A stretch of DNA of 64,000 nucleotides, taken from NCBI GenBank assembly GCA_024742705.1, contig JANSXZ010000008.1, positions 91,813 to 155,812 of the forward strand. The letters run 5' to 3'. The notes beneath the pieces were generated by a model. That model was not told the DNA's origin. It searched no databases and worked only from the letters and a program-made list of their open reading frames with translations. The DNA comes from Paracoccaceae bacterium. GTDB lineage: Bacteria > Pseudomonadota > Alphaproteobacteria > Rhodobacterales > Rhodobacteraceae. Of this stretch, positions 55,397 to 64,000 are shown piece after piece. The position numbers and the translations under genes were made by a program. Within the stretch, counting starts at the first letter, position 1; every line of letters starts with the position of its first letter.

Positions 55397-56800
55397 CTAC
55401 TGGGCCGCATCGGTCAGCCGCGCCAGGGTTTCTTCTCGTCCCAGCACCAGCATCATATCATACACGGAGGGCGTGACTGCCCGTCCGGCCAGAGCTGCCC
55501 GCAGGGGGCCGGCAAGCTTGCCGAATTTCGTGCCCTGCGCTTCGGCAAAGGCATTCAGGCGGAGCTCCAGCTCTTCGCGGTTCCAGCTAGCATCTCGCAA
55601 TTGCGGCGTCAATTCGTTCAGTATACCACGGGATACCGCATCCAGGTGCCGCAACGCCTTCCCGTCGGGATGAATGGGCCGGGAGGCGAGGACAAATTCA
55701 GCTTTTTCAAGAAGTTCCGGGAAAGTGCGCGCGCGCTCCTTGAGACAATACATCGCGGTCTCCAACCCGTTCGCCTGGCTGTCTGTCAGCGCCGGCTGGC
55801 CTGCCGCGGCCAGATAAGCCTGAATCTCGCGCCGCAACGCAGCATCCTCGGCGCAGGCGATGTGCTGGCCCGAAAGGTTCTCCAGTTTCTTCAGGTCGAA
55901 GCGCGCCGGGCTCTTGCCGATCCCGTCCAGCCCGAACCAGGCCGCCGCCTGCGCATCGTCGAAGAACTCGTCGTCGCCGTGGCTCCAGCCGAGCCGCGCA
56001 AGGTAGTTTCGCATGCCAGCCGCCGGATATCCCATCGCCTGATATTCCTGCGCGCCCAATGCGCCGTGCCGTTTCGACAGTTTCTTGCCGTCGGGCCCGT
56101 GGATCAGGGGGATATGCGCCCAGACCGGCACGGGCCAGCCCATCGCGTCATAGACCATCTGCTGGCGTGCGGCATTGGTCAGGTGATCGTCGCCGCGGAT
56201 CACATGGGTGACGCCCATGTCGTGGTCGTCGACGACCACGGCCAGCATGTAGACGGGCGATCCGTCGCTGCGTAGCAGCACCATGTCATCGAGAACCGAA
56301 TTGCGGGTGCTGACATCGCCGCGCACCACGTCGCGCACCACCGTATGGCCGTCGCGCGGCGCCTTCAGCCGGATGACATGGGGCCGGCCCTCGGGGTGTT
56401 CGGATTCGGGCACATCCCGCCACGGCGACCGGAACAGCCGCGATTGGCCATCCTGCGCCAAGGCTTCCTTCTGCGCCTCGATTTCCTCGGGGGTCGAGAA
56501 GCATTTGTAGGCTTTGCCAAGCGCCAGCAGCTGATGCGCCACCTCGGCGTGGCGCGGTGCCCGGGCGGCCTGGCTGACGGCCTCGCCGTCGTGGTCCAGC
56601 CCCAGCCAGGCCAATCCCTGAAGGATCGCGGCGGTGGCTTCGGGGGTGGATCTGGCGCGGTCGGTGTCTTCGATGCGCAGCAGGAACCGGCCGCCGCGCC
56701 CGCGTGCGAACAACCAGTTGAACAGGGCGGTCCGCGCGCCGCCAATGTGCAGAAAGCCGGTGGGCGAGGGGGCAAAGCGGGTGACGACGGGGGCGGTCAT
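55397..56800 (-). CDS. gltX: Glutamyl-tRNA synthetase
   Basis: Charges tRNA-Glu with glutamate. The 467 residues contain the class I HIGH motif [17 protein letters not shown] (about 7-23) and [10 protein letters not shown] (KMSKS equivalent). ATG 56800 ([13 protein letters not shown]) is the family start; a start 13 codons upstream is in frame but not conserved. It diverges from comEC, with three phased repeats in the 134-nt gap. Alphaproteobacteria often have two GltX; whether this one is discriminating is not decided. Confidence 0.97.
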   Translation of the reverse strand: MTAPVVTRFAPSPTGFLHIGGARTALFNWLFARGRGGRFLLRIEDTDRARSTPEATAAILQGLAWLGLDHDGEAVSQAARAPRHAEVAHQLLALGKAYKCFSTPEEIEAQKEALAQDGQSRLFRSPWRDVPESEHPEGRPHVIRLKAPRDGHTVVRDVVRGDVSTRNSVLDDMVLLRSDGSPVYMLAVVVDDHDMGVTHVIRGDDHLTNAARQQMVYDAMGWPVPVWAHIPLIHGPDGKKLSKRHGALGAQEYQAMGYPAAGMRNYLARLGWSHGDDEFFDDAQAAAWFGLDGIGKSPARFDLKKLENLSGQHIACAEDAALRREIQAYLAAAGQPALTDSQANGLETAMYCLKERARTFPELLEKAEFVLASRPIHPDGKALRHLDAVSRGILNELTPQLRDASWNREELELRLNAFAEAQGTKFGKLAGPLRAALAGRAVTPSVYDMMLVLGREETLARLTDAAQ

Positions 56801-56826
56801 GTGGACAGATCCTGTGCTGTGGAGCG

Positions 56827-56876
56827 TGCCGTTCGGCAACGCAGCATACCGTTTGGAGAATGGGTTTACCGTTTGG
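56827..56876. promoter_or_regulatory. Three 10-bp iterons at exact 20-bp spacing between gltX and comEC
   Basis: TGCCGTTCGG at 56827, TACCGTTTGG at 56847 and TACCGTTTGG at 56867, consensus T(A/G)CCGTT(C/T)GG. Each starts exactly 20 bp after the previous, so all face the same side of the helix. The outer two extend as TGCC-GTTC-GGCA and TACC-GTTT-GGTA, imperfect palindromes. They are 27 nt from gltX and 58 nt from comEC, a plausible operator array. Confidence 0.55.
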
Positions 56877-56934
56877 TAACCAAGGGGCGCTTAGGTTCGG
56901 GCCTGTCTAGCGATCCCACAGGCAAGGGGCAAGT

Positions 56935-58953
56935 ATGCAGGTTTTGCGCGCGCTCGATCTGGCGCTGCTGCGTCAGCGGGGGCATCTTCTGCCCTGGGCG
57001 CCGGTGTTTCTGGCCGTCGGGATCGCCGGGTTTTTTACGATGCGCAGCGAACCCGGCCCGCCGGCCTATCTGGCGGTCGCGGTTGCGGGGGCTTTGGCGG
57101 CGGCGGCGGCATGGCGCTGGCCCGGCGGGCTGGCCGCGCTGGGCTGGGCGATCGCGCTGACGGCGGCCGGCTTTGCGCTGGCCGGTGTACGCGCGCACCG
57201 GGTGGCCGACCCCGTGTTGGGCTGGCGTTACTACGGCCCGATCGAAGGCCGGGTCGTCGGGATCGATCGGTCCGCCTCGGACGCGCTGCGCATCACGCTT
57301 GACCGGGTCGTGCTCAGCCGCACCGATCCTGCGCGGCTGCCGGGCCGGGTGCGCGTGTCGCTGCACGGCGGCCACGACCCGCCGGCCATCGGTCCGGGCC
57401 AGAGGGTGATGACCACCGGGCATCTGTCGCCGCCGCAGGGACCGGTCGAACCGGGGGGCTTCGATTTTCGCCGCCACGCCTGGTTTCAGGGGCTGGGCGC
57501 GGTGGGATACACCCGCAATCCCGTTCTGCTGGCTGCGCCCGCGGTCGGCCGGCAAGGCGTGTTCGGGCTGCGCATGGCGATGACGGCGCATGTGCAGGCG
57601 GCCTTGCCCGGCGACACCGGCGGTTTCGCGGCGGCGGTGACAACCGGCGACCGCAGCGGTATGAGCGCGGCGTCGCTCGAGGCGCTGCGCGCAAGCAACC
57701 TGGCACATCTGCTGGCGATTTCCGGCTTGCACATGGGGCTTCTGGCGGGCTTCGTCTATGGCGCGCTGCGCCTTGCGATGGCGCTGGTGCCGGCCTTTGC
57801 CCTGCGCGCGCCGCTGCGCAAGCTGGCCGCAGGCGGAGCGTTGGCGGCGGCGTCGGTATATCTGGCGCTGTCGGGCGGCAATGTCGCGACCGAACGGGCC
57901 TTTGTCATGGTGGCGGTCGCGCTGGTGGCGGTCATGCTCGACCGCCGCGCCCTGTCGATGCGTTCGGTGGCGATTGCGGCGCTGATCGTCCTTGTGCTGC
58001 GGCCCGAGGCGCTGCTGGGTCCGGGGTTCCAGATGTCCTTCGCGGCCACCACCGCTCTGGTCGCGGTGTTCGGCGCGTTCCGTGACGGGCGGGTTCCGAT
58101 GGGCCCCGCCTATCTGCTGCCGGTTACTTCGGTGCTGCTGTCTTCGCTGGTGGCGGGGCTTGCCACCGCGCCGGTCGGGGCGGCGCATTTCAACGCGGTG
58201 GCGCACTACGGGCTGATCGCGAACCTGGTTTCGGTGCCGCTGATGGGCGTTCTGGTGATTCCCGCGGCGGTGGCGGCCGCGGTTCTGGCGCCGCTGGGAT
58301 GGGAGCAACCGCCGTTGGATGCGATGGGGTGGGGCATCCGCTGGATCCTCGGCGTTGCGCATTTCGTCGCCGGCCTCGACGGTGCGCGGGGCTATGTGCC
58401 ATCGCCCGGTCCGGCGGTTCTGCCGTCGATTGCGCTGGGGATGCTGTGGCTGATGCTGTGGCAGGGGCGCGCGCGGCTGGCCGGTGTTCTGCCGGTCTGC
58501 GCGGCCTTCTGGCTGTGGTCGCTGTCGGACCGCCCCGAGGTTCTGATCGCCGACACCGGCGCGCTTGTCGGCGTCTGGACCGACGGCGGCCGCGCCCTGA
58601 GCAAACCGAAAGGCGCGGGTTTCATCGCCCGCACCTGGCTTGAAAACGACGGCACCGGCATGGACCAGACCGCCGCCGCCGCGATGTGGCCGGGCGACGA
58701 TCCGCGCATCCGCCGTTGGATGGCGGCCGGGGGCGAGATCGTGCATGTGATCGGCAAACGGGCGGCGGCTGAATATGGCGATTGCCGGCCCGGCCAGATC
58801 GTCATCGGATCGGTGCCTCTGACCCTCGCGGGTGGTTGTGAGATATTCGACCCGCCGCGCCTGCGCAACACCGGCAGTGTCGCGATCAGCGGCACAACCT
58901 TGCGTACCGCCCGGCAAATGGCCGGCCAAAGGCTGTGGAACGGCGCCAGATGA
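56935..58953 (+). CDS. comEC: ComEC/Rec2-family competence or DNA-uptake channel protein
   Basis: Polytopic inner-membrane protein of 672 residues, family of the channel carrying transforming DNA strands. N-terminal helices, then a DUF4131-like soluble part (about 90-190, IEGRVVGIDRSASDALRITLDRV), the Competence domain with LRASNLAHLLAISGLHMGLLAG and LALSGGNVATERAFVMVAVA (about 240-345), further helices, and a C-terminal soluble part (about 535-672). The HxHxDH motif of the metallo-beta-lactamase domain found in many ComEC proteins is not visible in that tail. Divergent from gltX. Confidence 0.9.
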   Translation: MQVLRALDLALLRQRGHLLPWAPVFLAVGIAGFFTMRSEPGPPAYLAVAVAGALAAAAAWRWPGGLAALGWAIALTAAGFALAGVRAHRVADPVLGWRYYGPIEGRVVGIDRSASDALRITLDRVVLSRTDPARLPGRVRVSLHGGHDPPAIGPGQRVMTTGHLSPPQGPVEPGGFDFRRHAWFQGLGAVGYTRNPVLLAAPAVGRQGVFGLRMAMTAHVQAALPGDTGGFAAAVTTGDRSGMSAASLEALRASNLAHLLAISGLHMGLLAGFVYGALRLAMALVPAFALRAPLRKLAAGGALAAASVYLALSGGNVATERAFVMVAVALVAVMLDRRALSMRSVAIAALIVLVLRPEALLGPGFQMSFAATTALVAVFGAFRDGRVPMGPAYLLPVTSVLLSSLVAGLATAPVGAAHFNAVAHYGLIANLVSVPLMGVLVIPAAVAAAVLAPLGWEQPPLDAMGWGIRWILGVAHFVAGLDGARGYVPSPGPAVLPSIALGMLWLMLWQGRARLAGVLPVCAAFWLWSLSDRPEVLIADTGALVGVWTDGGRALSKPKGAGFIARTWLENDGTGMDQTAAAAMWPGDDPRIRRWMAAGGEIVHVIGKRAAAEYGDCRPGQIVIGSVPLTLAGGCEIFDPPRLRNTGSVAISGTTLRTARQMAGQRLWNGAR

Positions 58954-58965
58954 GGGCGCCGCGCG

Positions 58966-59661
58966 TCAGTAGGTGCGGATCAGCCCCACCAGACGGCCCT
59001 GCACCTTGACCTTGTCCTCGGGGAAGACGCGGGTTTCATAGGCCGGGTTCGCCGCTTCCAGCGCAATGGCGTTGCCGCGCCGCATGAACCGTTTCAGCGT
59101 CGCCTCGTGGTCTTCGACAAGCGCGACCACGATATCGCCGTTGTCGGCGGTGCTGGTTTCGCGGATCACCACCACGTCGCCGTCGTTGATGCCCGCCTCG
59201 ATCATCGAATCGCCCTTGACCTCGAGCGCGTAGTGATTGCCGGAACCCGACAGCATCTGCCCGGGCACCGCGACCGGCATGGCACCATCTCGGATCGCCT
59301 CAATGGGCACGCCGGCGGCGATCCGCCCCATCAACGGCAGTTCAACGGCATCGATTCGCAGCTCTTTCGCCGCTGGCGGCATATCGGGGCGGTCGCCTTC
59401 GATGACGCGCGGGACAAACCCGGCCGGTGCCGGTTCGCCGCCCAGAGCTTCGGGCAGGCGGACGATTTCGATGGCCCGCGCGCGATGCGCCATGCGCCGG
59501 ATGAACCCGCGTTCCTCGAGCGCGGTGATCAAGCGGTGGATCCCCGATTTCGACCGCAGGTCGAGCGCGACCTTCATTTCATCGAAGCTGGGCGGAACAC
59601 CGTCCCGTGCCATACGTTTTTGAATGAATTCCAGCAGATCCAGCTGTTTCTTGGTCAGCAT
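58966..59661 (-). CDS. lexA: LexA repressor
   Basis: SOS regulator that self-cleaves with RecA. The 231 residues have an N-terminal winged helix ([36 protein letters not shown]), the Ala-Gly cleavage site in [12 protein letters not shown], and the Ser/Lys dyad in GDSMIEAGI and the region [20 protein letters not shown] 59661 (MLTKKQLD) is the family start. A perfect GTTC-N7-GTTC site lies 33 nt upstream, consistent with autoregulation. Confidence 0.97.
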   Translation of the reverse strand: MLTKKQLDLLEFIQKRMARDGVPPSFDEMKVALDLRSKSGIHRLITALEERGFIRRMAHRARAIEIVRLPEALGGEPAPAGFVPRVIEGDRPDMPPAAKELRIDAVELPLMGRIAAGVPIEAIRDGAMPVAVPGQMLSGSGNHYALEVKGDSMIEAGINDGDVVVIRETSTADNGDIVVALVEDHEATLKRFMRRGNAIALEAANPAYETRVFPEDKVKVQGRLVGLIRTY

Positions 59662-59694
59662 CCCACGCACCCCATGCTTGCCTTATGCAGGTTT

Positions 59695-59709
59695 GTTCTA
59701 CGCATGTTC
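59695..59709. promoter_or_regulatory. LexA (SOS) box upstream of lexA
   Basis: GTTC-TACGCAT-GTTC, the alphaproteobacterial operator, 33 nt before the lexA start. Same motif as before uvrA, at 19946-19960. Confidence 0.87.
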
Positions 59710-59744
59710 ACGTTTTGTGTCAACACCGCCATGCGGTGCGGTCG

Positions 59745-60917
59745 CTACAGTGGCATATAGCCGACGGTTTCGCCCACCGCGCGGGCAGGATCGTGGGGCG
59801 GGCGCACCAGCAAAGCGTTGGCGGCGGCCAGAACGCCCAGAAGCGCGCTGTCCTGGCGATCGAAGGCCCGGATGGTGCCATCGTGCAGGGTAGCACGCAT
59901 GTAATGCGCGCGCGGGCCGTTTGCCTGCAGCGCAGCGGCGAGGGGCGCGCGCATCAGATCGGGTGCCCGCGCCTCCAGCCCCTGCATCCGGCGGATCACG
60001 GGCAGCACGAAGACATGCCCGCAGACCATCGCCGACACCGGATTGCCCGGAAGGCCGATCATGACGGAACCGCCCATCCGGCCGGCCATCAGCGGTTTGC
60101 CGGGGCGCATCGCGATCTTGTAGAAGGCCTGCTCCATTCCCAGTTCGCCGGCCACCTGTCCGACCAGGTCGTGGTCGCCCACGGAAGCGCCGCCGATGGT
60201 CAGGATCAGATCGGCATCGCGTGCCGCGGCAAAGGCCGTCTGCAAAGAAGCAACGGTGTCGCGCGCGATCGGCAGAACCTCGGCAGTGGCGCCGTGATCG
60301 CGCAGCATCGCCTGAAGCCCGAAACTGTTCGATACGATGATCTGATCGGGGCCGGGGGTTTCGCCGGGCATCACCAGTTCGTCGCCGGTAGACAGGATCG
60401 CCACGCGCGGCCGCCGCGTGACCGGCACCGCCGGGACGTTCATTGCCGCCAACAGCGCAATGTCCTGCGGGCGCAGCAACCGGGGCGCCGACACGGTGGC
60501 CCCGGCCGAAAAATCGGCGCCCCGGGCGCGCACATGCGGGGCGGTGCCGGGATCGTGGGTGACGGTGATCATCTGGCCGGTGCGGTGCACGTCTTCCTGG
60601 ATGATGACGAAATCCGTGCCCTCGGGCAGCGGCGCGCCGGTGAAGATGCGCACGCATTGCCCTGCGCCGACGCGCCCGTCGAATCTGTGGCCGGCCGCCG
60701 CCTCGCCGATCACGCGGAACTGGGCGTCACGCTCGGCTTCCGCGGCGTTGACCGCATAGCCATCCATCGCCGATGCGGCAAAGGGCGGCTGATCGCGTCG
60801 CGCCGCCACATCCCGCGCCAGGACCCGGCCCGCGGCCTGATCCAGCGGCACGTCTTCGATGTCGAGGGCATCGGCCAGCGCGGTCAGCCGTTCGAGCGCG
60901 GTTTCGACGGGGATCAT
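59745..60917 (-). CDS. moeA: Molybdopterin molybdenumtransferase MoeA
   Basis: Inserts molybdate into molybdopterin. The 390 residues show [48 protein letters not shown] and [13 protein letters not shown], the MoCF signatures. Start overlaps the moaC stop by 4 nt (ATGA), so they are co-translated at the end of the trpD-ung-trpC-moaC run. Confidence 0.97.
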   Translation of the reverse strand: MIPVETALERLTALADALDIEDVPLDQAAGRVLARDVAARRDQPPFAASAMDGYAVNAAEAERDAQFRVIGEAAAGHRFDGRVGAGQCVRIFTGAPLPEGTDFVIIQEDVHRTGQMITVTHDPGTAPHVRARGADFSAGATVSAPRLLRPQDIALLAAMNVPAVPVTRRPRVAILSTGDELVMPGETPGPDQIIVSNSFGLQAMLRDHGATAEVLPIARDTVASLQTAFAAARDADLILTIGGASVGDHDLVGQVAGELGMEQAFYKIAMRPGKPLMAGRMGGSVMIGLPGNPVSAMVCGHVFVLPVIRRMQGLEARAPDLMRAPLAAALQANGPRAHYMRATLHDGTIRAFDRQDSALLGVLAAANALLVRPPHDPARAVGETVGYMPL

Positions 60918-61384
60918 TCGGCCTCGAAGCGGCCGGATTTGCCGCCATCCTTCAAGGTCACGCGAATGCCGCCGATGACCATCGCGCGATCGACCGCCTT
61001 GGCCATGTCATAGACCGTGAGCGCGGCGGTGCCGACGGCTGTCAGGGCCTCCATCTCGACACCGGTCTGGCCGGTGGTGCGCACCGTTGCCGCGATGCGC
61101 ACGCCCGGCAGATCGGGATCCAGCGTCAGATCCACCGCAACCTTGGTCACCGGCAGCGGGTGGCACAGCGGTATCAGATCGGCGGTGCGTTTCGCCCCCA
61201 TGATCCCGGCCAGCCGCGCCACACCCAGAACGTCGCCCTTGCTGGCGCGGCCTTCGGCGATCAGATCGTATGTCGCGCGGGCCATGCTCACATGGCCTTC
61301 CGCCGTAGCGACGCGGGCGGTCACCGCCTTGTCGGACACATCGACCATATGCGCGCGGCCCTCGCTGTCGAAATGGGTCAGCAT
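60914..61384 (-). CDS. moaC: Cyclic pyranopterin monophosphate synthase MoaC
   Basis: Second part of the GTP-to-cPMP step of molybdenum cofactor synthesis. The 156 residues have the conserved [29 protein letters not shown] (split motif) and [23 protein letters not shown] 61384 shares a base with the trpC stop (TGATG); a GTG one codon earlier would also fit. Ends overlapping moeA. Confidence 0.97.
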   Translation of the reverse strand: MLTHFDSEGRAHMVDVSDKAVTARVATAEGHVSMARATYDLIAEGRASKGDVLGVARLAGIMGAKRTADLIPLCHPLPVTKVAVDLTLDPDLPGVRIAATVRTTGQTGVEMEALTAVGTAALTVYDMAKAVDRAMVIGGIRVTLKDGGKSGRFEAE

Positions 61385-62199
61385 CACATCATCCCCGGCG
61401 CGGTCAGCGGATTTGCCAGAAGCTGGCGGGTGGCCGTGGCCACGTCTTGCTGGCGCATCAGGCTTTCGCCGATCAGAAACACCCGTGCGCCATAAAGCGC
61501 GATGTCTGCCAGGTCCGCCGGCGTGGCCAATCCGCTTTCCGAAACGATCATCCGGTCGGGCGGCACCTGCCTTGCCAGGGTGCGCGTGGTGTCCAGCGTG
61601 GTTTCGAAGGTTTTCAGGTTGCGGTTGTTGATGCCGATCAGACGGCTTTTCAGATGCGTCGCGCGTTCCAGTTCGGTGGCGTCATGCACTTCGATCAGCG
61701 CATCCATGCCCCAGGCGGTGGCGGCGTCTTCCAGCTCGCGCGCCTGGGCATCCGAGACCGACGCCATGATGATCAGGATGCAATCGGCCCCCATCGCGCG
61801 CGCCTCGGCCACCTGATAGGTGTCGTACATGAAATCCTTGCGCAGCACCGGCAGGTCGCAGGCGGCGCGCGCTGCCTGCAGGAACCGCTTGTCGCCCTGA
61901 AAGCTGGGCCCGTCGGTCAGCACCGACAGGCAGGTCGCCCCGCCCTCGCTGTAGGCGCGGGCCAGCGCGGCGGGGTCGAAATCGGCGCGGATCAGACCCT
62001 TGGACGGGCTGGCCTTCTTGATTTCCGCGATCAGCCCATAGCCGCCGATCCGCGCGGCCGCCAGCGCATCGGCAAAGGGGCGCACCGTCGGGGCATCTTC
62101 GGCGTCGCTTTCCACCTGTGCCAGGGGGCGTGCGGCCTTGTCGGCGGCGATTTCCTCCAGCTTGTAGGCTTTGATCTGGTCGAGAATGGTATCGGTCAT
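61384..62199 (-). CDS. trpC: Indole-3-glycerol phosphate synthase
   Basis: Tryptophan pathway enzyme closing the indole ring of CdRP. The 271 residues have the TIM-barrel signatures [15 protein letters not shown] (about 56-70), [37 protein letters not shown] and VSESGL. ATG 62199 lies in the ung stop (ATGA) with GGAGG five bases upstream. A monofunctional TrpC, not fused to TrpF. Confidence 0.97.
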   Translation of the reverse strand: MTDTILDQIKAYKLEEIAADKAARPLAQVESDAEDAPTVRPFADALAAARIGGYGLIAEIKKASPSKGLIRADFDPAALARAYSEGGATCLSVLTDGPSFQGDKRFLQAARAACDLPVLRKDFMYDTYQVAEARAMGADCILIIMASVSDAQARELEDAATAWGMDALIEVHDATELERATHLKSRLIGINNRNLKTFETTLDTTRTLARQVPPDRMIVSESGLATPADLADIALYGARVFLIGESLMRQQDVATATRQLLANPLTAPGMM

Positions 62200-62852
62200 G
62201 CGGCCTCCGGGTTGGTCCAGTTTATGCCCGCGTGGCCCTGCGCCTGCAACCAGCCATTGATGCGTGAAAACGGTTTCGAGCCGAAGAAGCCGCGGCGCGC
62301 CGAAAGCGGCGAGGGATGGGCGGTTTCGATCACCAGGTTGCCGGCGCGGTCGACGTTCCGCGCGGCCTTGCGCGCGGTGGCACCCCACAGCAGATAGGCG
62401 CGCGGGCGGTCGGAAAGCCGGTCCAGCACCTCGTCGGTCAGCCTTTGCCAGCCCAGCCCGGCATGGCCCAGAGGCTGCCCGGCGGGCACCGTCAGAATAG
62501 TGTTCAGCAGCAACACGCCCTGGCGCGCCCAGAACCGAAGGTCGGCGTCCGGCGGGGCGGCACCCAGATCGTCGCGCAGTTCGCGGTAGATGTTGGTCAG
62601 CGACCGGGGCAGGGGAACCACGCCCGGATCGGCCGAAAACGCGAGGCCATGCGCATGCCCCGGCGTTGGGTAGGGATCCTGGCCCAGCACGATCACCCGC
62701 ACCCGGTCGGGCGGGCACAGCGCCAGCGCGGCCAGCACCTGGTCGGGCGCCGGCAGCCAGGGCCGCGGGTCGTCGCGCAGCGCGGCGGCGATGGCCGGCA
62801 TCCGTTCGGCAAAGAACGGCAGGCCGGCCCAGGGCGCAGGGGTCTCGATCAC
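62196..62852 (-). CDS. ung: Uracil-DNA glycosylase, Ung family
   Basis: Base-excision repair enzyme removing uracil from DNA. The 218 residues carry the water-activating loop [21 protein letters not shown], in which the usual GQDPYH has Pro for His, [12 protein letters not shown] and the HPSPLS loop. GTG 62852 overlaps the trpD stop (GTGA), and its own stop overlaps trpC (ATGA). Its place between two tryptophan genes is unusual. Confidence 0.95.
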   Translation of the reverse strand: MIETPAPWAGLPFFAERMPAIAAALRDDPRPWLPAPDQVLAALALCPPDRVRVIVLGQDPYPTPGHAHGLAFSADPGVVPLPRSLTNIYRELRDDLGAAPPDADLRFWARQGVLLLNTILTVPAGQPLGHAGLGWQRLTDEVLDRLSDRPRAYLLWGATARKAARNVDRAGNLVIETAHPSPLSARRGFFGSKPFSRINGWLQAQGHAGINWTNPEAA

Positions 62853-63865
62853 GTCTGCGCGGTGATCCGCGCCAGCGCCGCGATCCGCGCCCGCGCCGCA
62901 CCGCTGTCGATGCTTTCGGCGGCCATCGCGACACCGCCGCGCAGGTCGTCCGTGGCCCCGGCCACCACCAGCGCCGCCGCCGCGTTCAGCAGAACCGCAT
63001 CGCGGTAGGCCGATGGGGTACCGTCCAGCAGCGCCCCGAAGGCGGCGGCATTGTGTTGGGGTGTGCCGCCCAGAATCGCGTCGAAGGGGTGCACCGGCAG
63101 GCCCGCGTCCTCGGGGTGCAGTTCGGTCTCGGTGACCTTCCCGTTCTCGAGCGCGGCCACCCAGCTGATCCCGGCGATCGACAGTTCGTCGGTGCCGTCG
63201 CCGCCGTGCACCAGCCACGCGCGGTCGCTGCCCAGAAGGCCCAGCGTTTCGGCCATCGGACGGATCAGTGCACGGCTGAAGGCGCCGGTCAACTGCCGTG
63301 TGACGCCGGCGGGGTTGGTCAGCGGCCCGAGGATGTTGAAGATCGTGCGCGTGCCCAGTTCGGCGCGGGTGGGCATCACATGCGCGGTTGCCGGGTGGTG
63401 CATGGGCGCCATCATGAACCCGATGCCGGCCTCGGCCAGCGCCCGTTCGACAACTGCGGGGCCGACCATCACGTTCACGCCCATCTGCGTCAGCGCGTCC
63501 GCCGCGCCGGATTTCGAACTGAGGTTGCGGTTGCCGTGCTTGGCCACGCACACCCCGGCCCCGGCCACCACGAAGGCCGTCGCGGTCGAGATATTCAGCG
63601 TTCCCTTGCCATCGCCGCCGGTGCCCACGATGTCGATCGCATCCTGCGGTGCGCGCACCTTGTTGCAGCGCGCGCGCATCACCGCGGCGGCGGCGGCGTA
63701 TTCATCCACGGTTTCTCCGCGGGTGCGCAGCGCCATCAGCAGGCCGCCGATCTGGCTGGGGGTGGCTTCGCCGGCAAACAGGATGCCAAAGGCGGTCTCG
63801 GCTTCGGCGCGGGTCAGGGGGCGGTCGGCGGCAGTGCCGATCAGGGGTTTCAGCGTATCGCTCAT
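62849..63865 (-). CDS. trpD: Anthranilate phosphoribosyltransferase
   Basis: Second step of tryptophan synthesis: anthranilate plus PRPP. The 338 residues show the PRPP site [21 protein letters not shown] (about 80-100), [21 protein letters not shown] and [17 protein letters not shown]. Overlaps ung by 4 nt. Upstream a short open frame ends on its start codon (ATGA); a trpG gene probably lies beyond the window edge. Confidence 0.97.
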   Translation of the reverse strand: MSDTLKPLIGTAADRPLTRAEAETAFGILFAGEATPSQIGGLLMALRTRGETVDEYAAAAAVMRARCNKVRAPQDAIDIVGTGGDGKGTLNISTATAFVVAGAGVCVAKHGNRNLSSKSGAADALTQMGVNVMVGPAVVERALAEAGIGFMMAPMHHPATAHVMPTRAELGTRTIFNILGPLTNPAGVTRQLTGAFSRALIRPMAETLGLLGSDRAWLVHGGDGTDELSIAGISWVAALENGKVTETELHPEDAGLPVHPFDAILGGTPQHNAAAFGALLDGTPSAYRDAVLLNAAAALVVAGATDDLRGGVAMAAESIDSGAARARIAALARITAQT

Positions 63866-63942
63866 GCGGCCTTACCCCTTTTCTTAGCGTTATCGACGGT
63901 GCGAAGCTGTCGGGACGCAGGTGGCGAGGGCATGGTTTTCAT
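63862..63942 (-). CDS. Possible small ORF or C-terminal end of the gene before trpD (low support)
   Basis: ATG 63942 would give [20 protein letters not shown] and six more residues; the frame is in fact open to the window edge. Its TGA overlaps the trpD ATG (ATGA), as all genes in this operon do, and GAGGA lies 9 nt before the ATG. I do not recognise the sequence; it does not look like a TrpG C-terminus. Confidence 0.25.
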   Translation of the reverse strand: MKTMPSPPASRQLRTVDNAKKRGKAA

Positions 63943-64000
63943 GCTGGCTGTCCTCGATGGCTCAGGTCGCTGTGCCACCCTCGCTGCCGCCCCTGAATGA

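Noticed and set aside
56866..58929. Long leftward ORF opposite comEC
   Set aside because: Arg/His/Gln-rich composition typical of an antisense frame in GC-rich DNA; no domain, and comEC on the other strand is convincing.
1..64000. tRNA/rRNA genes, CRISPR arrays, insertion sequences, integrases
   Set aside because: Scanned by eye on both strands; no cloverleaf-like conserved TTCGA-type T-loops with partner arms, no regular spacer repeats and no transposase motifs were recognised.

Overview
The window is a 64 kb, high-GC chromosomal segment of an alphaproteobacterium, most likely a marine Rhodobacteraceae (Roseobacter-group) species. The evidence is the E1-beta subunit carrying its own lipoyl domain, the family-typical 'GTA holin' and GH108 endolysin pair, GTTC-N7-GTTC LexA boxes, a fused indolepyruvate:ferredoxin oxidoreductase, the DUF808, DUF924 and DUF455 genes, and an intergenic element with AAATACTC-CCGCCGGAGGC that I associate with this family. 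Almost everything is housekeeping. I see no rRNA, tRNA, CRISPR, transposase or integrase. No stretch of more than 300 bases lacks a gene.

Layout. 1-5.3 kb (minus strand): pyruvate dehydrogenase E1/E2 genes, the divisome protein FtsB and phosphoglycerate kinase. 5.3-10 kb: two cyclophilins, then a bactofilin/M23 peptidase pair, a DUF455 protein and a Bcp peroxiredoxin. 10-23 kb (plus strand): a giant AsmA/YhdP-like protein, QueA, two MFS transporters, DUF924, dihydrolipoamide dehydrogenase, a small methyltransferase and UvrA behind a perfect SOS box. 23-29.4 kb: a valine-degradation cluster (acyl-CoA dehydrogenase, a fused 3-hydroxyisobutyryl-CoA hydrolase/3-hydroxyisobutyrate dehydrogenase, MmsA) with a LysR regulator. 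29.4-35 kb: CBS protein, CoaD, GAPDH with a tiny membrane protein, DUF808 and transketolase. 35-39 kb: a coiled-coil protein with ZapA, and purL-bolA-small membrane protein-grxD. 39-44 kb: a LysR gene, a candidate small RNA in its 3' region, and the 1137-residue IOR. 44-51 kb: acyltransferase, MurI, ArgC, and a cytochrome c maturation run (ccmE-ccmF-ccmH) interrupted by an endolysin/holin pair of gene-transfer-agent type. 51-59 kb: a PaaG-like hydratase, an acidic surface or secreted protein, citrate synthase, GltX and ComEC. 59-64 kb: LexA, then a tightly overlapping trpD-ung-trpC-moaC-moeA operon.

How parts fit together. The E1/E2 genes and the distant E3 gene share a GTTTA-N4-TAAAC palindrome at the same distance from the start codon, suggesting one regulator for the complex. 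uvrA and lexA share the alphaproteobacterial SOS operator. Candidate operators also lie before mmsA/lysR, the acyl-CoA dehydrogenase, gap, ior, the M23/bactofilin pair and gltX/comEC.

The most unusual items are the in-frame fusion of two consecutive valine-pathway enzymes, the phage-like lysis pair inside the ccm operon, a hairpin RNA exposing an anti-Shine-Dalgarno loop, and arrays of helically phased short repeats upstream of comEC/gltX and of the M23 peptidase.
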